This document shows positions 7,592-12,293 of a DNA stretch of 14,958 nt, one piece after another. The stretch covers positions 28,824 through 43,781 of the forward strand of contig MHFC01000110.1 in NCBI GenBank assembly GCA_001804025.1, read 5' to 3'. The notes beneath the pieces are model-generated. The model saw nothing but the letters and a program-made list of their open reading frames with translations, did no database searches and was not told the DNA's origin. The position numbers and the translations under genes were made by a program. Within the stretch, counting starts at the first letter, position 1. The number at the start of each line of letters is the position of its first letter. Origin of the DNA: Omnitrophica bacterium GWA2_52_8. GTDB taxonomy: Bacteria > Omnitrophota > Omnitrophia > Omnitrophales > Aquincolibacteriaceae.

Positions 7592-8439
7592 TGGACAAAA
7601 CCGGCCGGAAATTAAAAAGAGGTTTAAAAGATTTGTCCCCTCTCTTTCATGGCGAAGGAGAAGCGGCGTCAACTGAAAAAAAAGGTCCCGAGGCGCCGTC
7701 GCGTCCGTCTCAGTGTCTGTATGTCATGAGTCCTAATCATCAGGAAGACTCGATGTTTTTAAATGCCTACCTTGCGACAGGTCTGTTAAAAATGCACCAG
7801 CCTGCGGTCATTGTTTCGTTCTATCCTGAAAGTTTGAAAAAAGGCGCTCAGTCGCCGCAAGAATCCCCAGGATTGATTCAAGGCGAACAGGAGGTTGGTG
7901 TGGAGATTCTCGGAAACGGATTAAAGCGCTTTTCTTTGTCTTGGAGTCAGTTCTATCAGAAATGCTGCGGCTTAGAACCGGCAGAGCGGGTCAAAGAGTC
8001 CGGCCATCCATTCCTTTTTTTGGAATTTGATTGTGTGAAATCCCCGGCGCTCGAAAAAGTTATCCCGCTGATCGATAAATGGATTTTTGTCGTCGATCAT
8101 GAACCGTACAGCATTCAGGAAACCTACAAGACCATTAAAGCGAGCCGGCTTTACAACCCTCATCTCGAGTATTTTATGGTTTTTGAAGGCCCTCGGGAAG
8201 ATGGCCGCGGCGAGCAGTTATACGAAAAGTTTTCGGAATTAGTGACAAGGCGGCTTGGCGTTTCCATTTCATGGCTTGGCACGCTGCAGTTTCCGGAGGA
8301 AAAGAATTCCATGTCGCGCGAATTAATGCTCGAAGATTTGCTGCCCTCCGGTAAAGGCGGGTGTGAATCGATCGAAAAACAGGCGCTTATCCGCTATTTG
8401 CATGCCGTTGAAAATGGCTCTATGGGGATGGCGGTATGA
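7591..8439 (+). CDS. Unknown protein, possibly a ParA/MinD-like protein without a P-loop
   Basis: ATG 7591 shares its A with the preceding TAA (TAATG), which points to coupled translation; the frame is open further upstream but only inside the ParA-CBM gene. The protein has 282 residues. After a basic, low-complexity first 40 residues, CLYVMSPNHQEDSMFLNAYL (42-61) occupies the place of a ParA/MinD Walker A but has no GK[ST]. Later, PFLFLEFDCVKSPALEKVI (140-158) resembles the Walker B strand, and WIFVVDHEPYSIQETYKTIK (164-183) resembles the MinD/FlhG strand after it, where family members read like VxxPEPxSIxDxYxxIK. RRLGVSISWLGTL (220-232) resembles the following LG-IP strand. I infer a catalytically dead relative of MinD/FlhG that could pair with the upstream ATPase. 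This is a fold guess from weak similarity; only the reading frame and lack of a P-loop are certain. Confidence 0.72.
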   Translation: MDKTGRKLKRGLKDLSPLFHGEGEAASTEKKGPEAPSRPSQCLYVMSPNHQEDSMFLNAYLATGLLKMHQPAVIVSFYPESLKKGAQSPQESPGLIQGEQEVGVEILGNGLKRFSLSWSQFYQKCCGLEPAERVKESGHPFLFLEFDCVKSPALEKVIPLIDKWIFVVDHEPYSIQETYKTIKASRLYNPHLEYFMVFEGPREDGRGEQLYEKFSELVTRRLGVSISWLGTLQFPEEKNSMSRELMLEDLLPSGKGGCESIEKQALIRYLHAVENGSMGMAV

Positions 8440-9038
8440 ATTTAACTTGGAATGAGTGGAATAACCATTCGCATGAACTCTGGCGGTCTTTGGAGAAGGT
8501 GCTTTTATTTCAGTTAAATCCGGAAAAACCGGAGAGTATTTCGAAGTTCTATTTATCAATCGAATCTGAAGTCCATTTTTTTCTGCAGGTCGCTGAAAAA
8601 GTGTATTGGAAAAAAGTCTTCTCAACTGCCTTACGATTGGAAGATTTGATCCGGATTAACGAGGACTATGAAAAAATTAAAAAGATACTGAACCAGCCAT
8701 TCAGCCCGCTTATTCTTTTCCCCGCAATTCAGGACGGCGATATGACCCATCTGGCGGTTTTGTCGGGTTATCCCAAATGTTTTCGGTACAGTGTCATTCG
8801 GGATGAAAAAAAATGGGGCATTGAGCTTTACGAATGGAAGTCGGAGCGGGAAATGGAAGGGCTTATCCCCGAAAGTTCTCATGCCGCTGCCGTACAGGAG
8901 GCTGATTCTTGCGAAAAAACACACCGGTTGTTCAAAGGGCGCGCCTCCTTTTTTTGGGCGGGCCGATTGCAGCGGGATGAGCTTGTCGATTTGATGGCGT
9001 TGTTTAGCGAAGTTTCTCCGCCGTCGGGCGGCGTCTAA
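8436..9038 (+). CDS. Unknown protein, third gene of the ParA-CBM unit
   Basis: Not recognised. The 200-residue protein overlaps the previous stop by four bases (ATGA), so it is part of the same operon and probably translated by re-initiation. It has no signal peptide or membrane helix. The first 90 residues look helical and rich in aromatic and charged residues (HFFLQVAEKVYWKKVF); residues 90-150 alternate hydrophobic strands (SPLILFPAIQDGDMTHLAVL, then WGIELYEW); a short variable tract follows, and the C-terminal part ends in RDELVDLMALFSEV. A probable intrinsic terminator begins 11 bases after its stop, marking the end of the unit. A function tied to the ParA-CBM protein is suggested only by position. 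Confidence 0.72.
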   Translation: MNLTWNEWNNHSHELWRSLEKVLLFQLNPEKPESISKFYLSIESEVHFFLQVAEKVYWKKVFSTALRLEDLIRINEDYEKIKKILNQPFSPLILFPAIQDGDMTHLAVLSGYPKCFRYSVIRDEKKWGIELYEWKSEREMEGLIPESSHAAAVQEADSCEKTHRLFKGRASFFWAGRLQRDELVDLMALFSEVSPPSGGV

Positions 9039-9048
9039 AATGCGGAGG

Positions 9049-9081
9049 AATTCGTCCTTGAAGCCTGACGGATTTTTTTTT
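9049..9081 (+). terminator. Probable intrinsic terminator of the ParA-CBM unit
   Basis: An eight-base-pair stem, AATTCGTC (9049-9056) with GACGGATT (9067-9074, one G-T pair), a ten-base loop, and a run of nine T from 9073 to 9081. It is placed right after the last gene of the unit. The stem is only moderately GC-rich, so efficiency is uncertain. Its loop and T-run coincide with the next promoter. Confidence 0.6.
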
Positions 9082-9086
9082 ATAAT
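9058..9086 (+). promoter_or_regulatory. Sigma-70-type promoter of the zinc-ribbon gene
   Basis: -35 TTGAAG (9058-9063), a 17-base spacer and a perfect -10 TATAAT (9081-9086). Transcription should start near 9093, only about three bases before ATG 9096, so the mRNA would be leaderless or almost so. The promoter lies inside the loop and T-run of the upstream terminator. Confidence 0.7.
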
Positions 9087-9095
9087 GAACGCTCT

Positions 9096-9818
9096 ATGAC
9101 GTCTGCCATTCGAGATTCGCTTGAGATCCTCAAGAAAGCCCAGGATTTTGACCGCCAGATTTATGATTTTCAGGAAGAACTGAATCAACTTCCCGCCGAC
9201 CGTGCTGTTCTTAAAGATGAGCTTGAGTCTAAGAAGCGACATCTCCATGAATTACAGGATACGCTTAAGAAACTCCAGCTTGGCCAAAAAGAGAAAGAAG
9301 GCAAGCTGAGCGACAAAGAAGCCAATATAAAGAAAATGGAAGGGCAGCTCAGTCAGGTTAAGACGAATAAAGAATATAGTGCCTTACAGCAGGAAATCGC
9401 CTCGCTTAAAGCCGACAATTCTCTTCTTGAAGAGGAAATCATCAAAACCATCGATGAGGTTGAAGCGGCTGAAGATGAAATTCACAAGGAGAAAGACCGG
9501 TTTAAGGAAGTCGAAAAAGAGTACGCTTCAAAAGAGCTTGTATTGACTGACCGTGAGAAGGAATTAAAACACACAATTGACGAAGCAAAAAAAAGCCGGC
9601 AATCAATTATGGGTCAGGTGGATCTTAAAATCCGCGAACAATATGAATTAATCGTTGAAAAGAAACGCGGGATTGCGTTATCGAGAATTCACGGCGAAAC
9701 GTGCGGGGCCTGCCAAATGCTGTTGCGTGCCCAGGTGTTGAATGAAGTCCGCATGGGAGACCGGTTGATTCTCTGCGAAACGTGCTCCCGCATCCTCTAC
9801 GAAGAAACTTCTGCTTAG
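9096..9818 (+). CDS. Coiled-coil protein with C4 zinc ribbon (DUF164, CT398-like)
   Basis: A 240-residue protein. Residues about 8-185 form a long charged coiled coil with heptad-like Leu spacing (for example LKDELESKKRHLHELQDTL). The C-terminus is a zinc ribbon with CGAC (203-206) and CETC (227-230), 20 residues between the two pairs. This is the architecture of the widespread DUF164/CT398 family. A crystallographically studied chlamydial member (CT398) was linked to sigma-54 and type III secretion partners; the general role is unclear. ATG 9096 is accepted because the coiled coil starts soon after it. No Shine-Dalgarno sequence precedes it, in line with a leaderless transcript from the promoter at 9058-9086. 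Confidence 0.88.
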   Translation: MTSAIRDSLEILKKAQDFDRQIYDFQEELNQLPADRAVLKDELESKKRHLHELQDTLKKLQLGQKEKEGKLSDKEANIKKMEGQLSQVKTNKEYSALQQEIASLKADNSLLEEEIIKTIDEVEAAEDEIHKEKDRFKEVEKEYASKELVLTDREKELKHTIDEAKKSRQSIMGQVDLKIREQYELIVEKKRGIALSRIHGETCGACQMLLRAQVLNEVRMGDRLILCETCSRILYEETSA

Positions 9819-10029
9819 TTCCCAGTGTCCTTCTGTAGCCATCCCTGAATATCGCCTAAACTATGTGTTATGCCGGGAAAAGTGTGTGGGCACACCTATT
9901 TTCCCATAAATTCCATGCCGTTGTCGGTTCTTGTTCGGCGGGAAATGGGATTCATAGTCATTGGCCCCTTAGATTTACCTCATATCCGCCTCGTTAAACG
10001 GGGCTTCTGAATAAATAATTAAAAAAACG
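9819..10029 (+). other. Non-coding region between the zinc-ribbon gene and the mraZ promoter
   Basis: No plausible gene was seen here. The stretch holds two strong inverted repeats (9875-9905 and 9913-9948) and a small hairpin CCTCG-TTAAA-CGGGG near 9987-10001 without a following T-run. An AT-rich tract (10011-10027) leads into the mraZ promoter. It may be the 3' untranslated region of the upstream gene or a small structured RNA. Confidence 0.5.
9875..9948 (+). other. Two adjacent hairpins, candidate structured RNA
   Basis: Hairpin 1: GGGAAAA (9875-9881) plus GTGTG (9882-9886), loop TGGG, then CACAC (9891-9895), a three-base bulge CTA, and TTTTCCC (9899-9905), giving 12 base pairs. Hairpin 2: CCATGCCG (9913-9920) pairs with CGGC (9936-9939) and ATGG (9945-9948) around an asymmetric GGGAA internal loop. 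No family of RNA was recognised, and no T-run follows, so neither is a normal intrinsic terminator. Confidence 0.45.
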
Positions 10030-10046
10030 TTGACGCCATAGTCAAC
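10029..10046 (+). promoter_or_regulatory. Inverted repeat over the mraZ -35 box, candidate operator
   Basis: A perfect six-base inverted repeat GTTGAC-N6-GTCAAC. The left arm contains most of the -35 hexamer and the right arm lies in the promoter spacer. A dimeric repressor bound here would block RNA polymerase. No regulator can be named. Confidence 0.4.
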
Positions 10047-10058
10047 TCTGCCTATACT
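10030..10058 (+). promoter_or_regulatory. Sigma-70-type promoter of the division cluster (mraZ)
   Basis: -35 TTGACG (10030-10035), a 17-base spacer, -10 TATACT (10053-10058), 5 of 6 matches in each box. The predicted start near 10065 leaves a leader of about 70 bases that contains the MraZ-type repeats. Confidence 0.8.
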
Positions 10059-10070
10059 CACGTCGATAAT

Positions 10071-10100
10071 AATGTGGTAGAAAGTGGGGGATTGTGGTGA
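10071..10100 (+). promoter_or_regulatory. MraZ operator: three direct repeats of 10-base period
   Basis: Three tandem units: AATGTGGTAG, AAAGTGGGGG and ATTGTGGTGA. The shared core TGG recurs exactly every ten bases, matching the known MraZ boxes (TGGGN repeats with 5-base gaps in E. coli; AAAGTG[GT]N3 in mollicutes). They lie in the leader between the promoter and mraZ, as expected for autorepression of the division cluster by MraZ. Confidence 0.75.
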
Positions 10101-10134
10101 ACCTGAAAGCCCCCCTGATAGAGAGAAGGATGCG

Positions 10135-10584
10135 ATGTTTTACGGCGAACACCATCACACACTTGATAACAAAGACCGGGTCATCATTCCGGCCAGGTTC
10201 CGGGAAATTTTTAAGGAAAATTATGTCGAACGATTTTTTATCACGCGCGGTCTGGACAAATGTTTGTTTGTATTTATTGAAGAGACATGGAAGGCCCAAG
10301 AAAAGAAATTCCGGGATTTATCGTTTACCCGGGGAGAAGCACGAAAATTCAATCGGCTTTTTTTCTCCGGCGCTTGCGATGTTGTTTGCGATAAGCAGGG
10401 GCGTATTTTAATTCCGTCCTATTTAAAAGAGTACGCCGGCATCAAACAGGACGTTGTTGTGATCGGAGTTTCAGACAGGATCGAAATTTGGTCCAAGGAG
10501 ATGTGGCAAAGTTTTTATCGCGATAATGAAAATAATTTTGAATCGTTAGCTGAAAAACTAATCACAGACGCACCAGAATCTTAA
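10135..10584 (+). CDS. mraZ: MraZ transcriptional regulator
   Basis: A 149-residue DNA-binding protein that represses its own dcw operon. It has two AbrB/MraZ-type swapped-hairpin repeats: MFYGEHHHTLDNKDRVIIPARF at the N-terminus and CDKQGRILIPSYLKEYA in the second half. The first repeat has Asp where the usual DxKGRxxxP has Gly (NKDR); the second keeps QGRxxIP. An in-frame GTG at 10084 exists upstream, but ATG 10135 is the better start: family proteins begin MFxGEYxHTLD, and AAGGA lies four bases before it, while the extra residues would cover the operator repeats. It is first in the cluster, 14 bases before the STAS gene. Confidence 0.95.
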   Translation: MFYGEHHHTLDNKDRVIIPARFREIFKENYVERFFITRGLDKCLFVFIEETWKAQEKKFRDLSFTRGEARKFNRLFFSGACDVVCDKQGRILIPSYLKEYAGIKQDVVVIGVSDRIEIWSKEMWQSFYRDNENNFESLAEKLITDAPES

Positions 10585-10587
10585 AAG

Positions 10588-10596
10588 AAGGAGGAG
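10588..10596 (+). promoter_or_regulatory. Strong ribosome binding site of the STAS gene
   Basis: AAGGAGGAG just before ATG 10599, the closest match to the anti-Shine-Dalgarno sequence noticed in the window. It suggests the STAS protein is made in higher amount than its neighbours, several of which have weak sites. Confidence 0.7.
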
Positions 10597-10598
10597 TT

Positions 10599-10937
10599 AT
10601 GGCGTATCGCACAAGAAGTAAAATGGGCGTTGAAATTTTGCGATTCGAAGGTGATTTGAGCACAAGCGAAATGATCCGCATAAAGGAGCGCTTGTCGCGT
10701 CTTCTTAAACATAATCATAAAAAACTTCTGCTTGATCTGAAGCGGGCAAAACATGTCGAGTTGGCCGGTCTTGGAATCCTGGTCGACCGGCTTATGAAAG
10801 TACGGGCGCAAAAGGGAGATATCCGGCTGTTTAATATCCACCCCGAAGTAGAACGGACTTTTCAAATGGTCGGCATCGGAAAACTTATGGAGTCGTTTTC
10901 TTCGGAAGAAGAGGCTATTCGCAGCTTTGCCGCATAA
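10599..10937 (+). CDS. STAS-domain protein (anti-sigma factor antagonist-like)
   Basis: The whole 112-residue protein is one STAS domain: VEILRFEGDLSTSE (11-24), strand KKLLLDLKRAKHVELAGLGIL (41-61), and DIRLFNIHPEVERTFQMVGI (74-93), which matches the STAS helix-strand order and the usual LxGLxxxF-like end. In SpoIIAA-type antagonists the loop reads DSSGL, with the second Ser phosphorylated by an anti-sigma kinase. Here it reads ELAGL (54-58), so the phosphoacceptor is replaced by Ala56. That argues for a constitutive or non-switching partner rather than a classical antagonist. It sits between mraZ and rsmH with a very strong Shine-Dalgarno sequence and overlaps rsmH by 11 bases, an unusual place for a STAS gene. 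Its partner is not in the window. Confidence 0.87.
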   Translation: MAYRTRSKMGVEILRFEGDLSTSEMIRIKERLSRLLKHNHKKLLLDLKRAKHVELAGLGILVDRLMKVRAQKGDIRLFNIHPEVERTFQMVGIGKLMESFSSEEEAIRSFAA

Positions 10938-11835
10938 ACCGGTTCTTTTAGCCGAGGTTCTTTCTCATTTAAAGCTCAGTCCCGGAATGATCGTTGTCGA
11001 CGGCACTGTGGGGGGAGGCGGTCACAGCGCCGAAATGCTTAAGCAAGTCATGCCGGGCGGGCGATTGATCGGTCTGGATCAAGACCCTGCAGCCATTCAC
11101 CGGTGCAAAACTCGGCTTGAAGGCGTTCCGGGAGTGGTATTGATCCATAAAAATTTTTCGGACCTTGGGGCGGTGCTCCAAGAGCTCAATGTTTTATCGG
11201 TGGATGCCGTTTTATTAGATGTCGGTTTTTCATCCGATCAGCTTGAAGATGAAGCGCGGGGATTTAGTTTTGAGCGCGACGGGCCGCTCGATATGCGCAT
11301 GAATCCTGACGAAAAGCTTACAGCGCGCGATTATGTCAATGAATTAGCGGAACAGGAACTTGCTAATTTGCTCTGGAAATACGGCAATGAGAGATACAGC
11401 CGGCGCATTGCGAAAGCAATTTGTAATGTGCGAATAAAAAAAAATATTGCAACTACGGCGGAACTTGCTAGCATTGTCCGCGACGCCGTTCCGGGAGCGC
11501 GTTCGGCAGCGCGAGGACACCGGCCAGTATGGGCGCGCAATCATCCGGCGACGAAAACGTTTCAAGCATTGAGAATTGTTGTCAATCAAGAACTTAAGAA
11601 TCTCGAGCTTGGCGTACGGACGGGATGGGCGGCTTTGAAGCCTGGCGGCAGAATGGCAGTTATTAGCTTTCATTCTTTGGAAGATAGGATCGTGAAGCAT
11701 GAATTCCTGCGTTGGAAGCAGGAGGGTGTCGGGAACATCATTACCCGCAAACCTGTGTGCGCAGGGGATGACGAATGCCGAGATAACCCGAGGTCTCGGA
11801 GTGCCAAATTGAGGGTCATGGAGAAGCATTTATGA
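10927..11835 (+). CDS. rsmH: 16S rRNA (cytosine(1402)-N(4))-methyltransferase
   Basis: RsmH (MraW) uses S-adenosylmethionine to methylate N4 of C1402 in the 16S decoding centre. The 302 residues start at a TTG inside the STAS gene; HKPVLLAEVL at residues 3-12 is the usual extreme N-terminus, so this start is well supported. Other family signatures are the SAM loop VVDGTVGGGGHS (23-34), GLDQDP (49-54), LLDVGFSSDQLEDEARGFSF (95-114), PLDMRM, FQALRIVVNQEL and VISFHSLEDRIVKH near the C-terminus. The stop overlaps the ftsL-like gene by four bases (ATGA). The gene order mraZ-(STAS)-rsmH-ftsL-ftsI is the head of the dcw cluster. Confidence 0.96.
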   Translation: MPHKPVLLAEVLSHLKLSPGMIVVDGTVGGGGHSAEMLKQVMPGGRLIGLDQDPAAIHRCKTRLEGVPGVVLIHKNFSDLGAVLQELNVLSVDAVLLDVGFSSDQLEDEARGFSFERDGPLDMRMNPDEKLTARDYVNELAEQELANLLWKYGNERYSRRIAKAICNVRIKKNIATTAELASIVRDAVPGARSAARGHRPVWARNHPATKTFQALRIVVNQELKNLELGVRTGWAALKPGGRMAVISFHSLEDRIVKHEFLRWKQEGVGNIITRKPVCAGDDECRDNPRSRSAKLRVMEKHL

Positions 11836-12233
11836 ACGGAGCGGGAAAAATCGTACTCAGCAGTGTTTGCCTGGGCTTTTTTCTCGTGCTCTATGTGCAC
11901 GGGCAAATCTCAATTCTTCAAGTCTCCTATGATGTCAATCAGTACTCGAGGACCCTTGCTAAAAAGACGGAAGAATACCGCCGTTTGCGCTATCAGGTCG
12001 ACCAGCTTAAGGCTCCAAGGCTTCTTGAAACCCGCATGAGAACGCTCGATTTGAATTTGCAGCTTCCTCATGAAGTGCGCGTGATGAAAGTTTCGCGGAC
12101 AGCGATCCCGCCCGTTCCGTCACCGATTGACATTACCAGCCCCAGTGTCACTCAAAAGCTTACAGGGTTTATCGGGCGATGGGTTGGTGTTGCCCAAGCT
12201 AAAATTGCGAATGAGCATCATGACGGTGTTTGA
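11832..12233 (+). CDS. ftsL: FtsL-like cell division protein
   Basis: A 133-residue bitopic membrane protein: a short cytoplasmic N-terminus, one transmembrane helix at about 7-24 (IVLSSVCLGFFLVLYVHG), then a coiled coil (KKTEEYRRLRYQVDQLKAPR) and a segment MRTLDLNLQLPHEVRVM that resembles the post-coil part of FtsL. FtsL joins FtsB and FtsQ in the divisome subcomplex that activates septal synthesis by FtsW and FtsI. FtsL sequences are poorly conserved, so the name rests on length, topology and its place between rsmH and ftsI. The gene overlaps rsmH by four bases. The C-terminal 50 residues (Pro- and Ser-rich) have no obvious family match. Confidence 0.82.
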   Translation: MNGAGKIVLSSVCLGFFLVLYVHGQISILQVSYDVNQYSRTLAKKTEEYRRLRYQVDQLKAPRLLETRMRTLDLNLQLPHEVRVMKVSRTAIPPVPSPIDITSPSVTQKLTGFIGRWVGVAQAKIANEHHDGV

Positions 12234-12283
12234 CGTCATTTCCGGAGCACGTCTTATCTCTGAAGCTGCCGAATAAACCTTGT

Positions 12284-12287
12284 GGAG
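12284..12287 (+). promoter_or_regulatory. Ribosome binding site favouring the GTG start of ftsI
   Basis: GGAG six bases before GTG 12294. The other in-frame starts are GTG 12282, which would overlap this site, and ATG 12303, 15 bases away. Spacing supports 12294. Confidence 0.5.
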
Positions 12288-12293
12288 TTTCCC

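Noticed and set aside
8631..9248. 205-codon minus-strand frame across the terminator/promoter region
   Set aside because: It runs through a terminator, a promoter and two genes on the plus strand and resembles no protein.
9819..10029. RNase P RNA, 6S RNA, tmRNA or SRP RNA in the intergenic gap
   Set aside because: The gap is too short for RNase P RNA or tmRNA, and no conserved core of these RNAs or of the SRP GNRA hairpin was seen; no single long 6S-like helix with a central bubble could be drawn.
10084..10134. Upstream GTG start adding 17 residues to MraZ
   Set aside because: It would place the coding start in the operator repeats and precede the conserved N-terminus MFYGEH, which has its own ribosome binding site.
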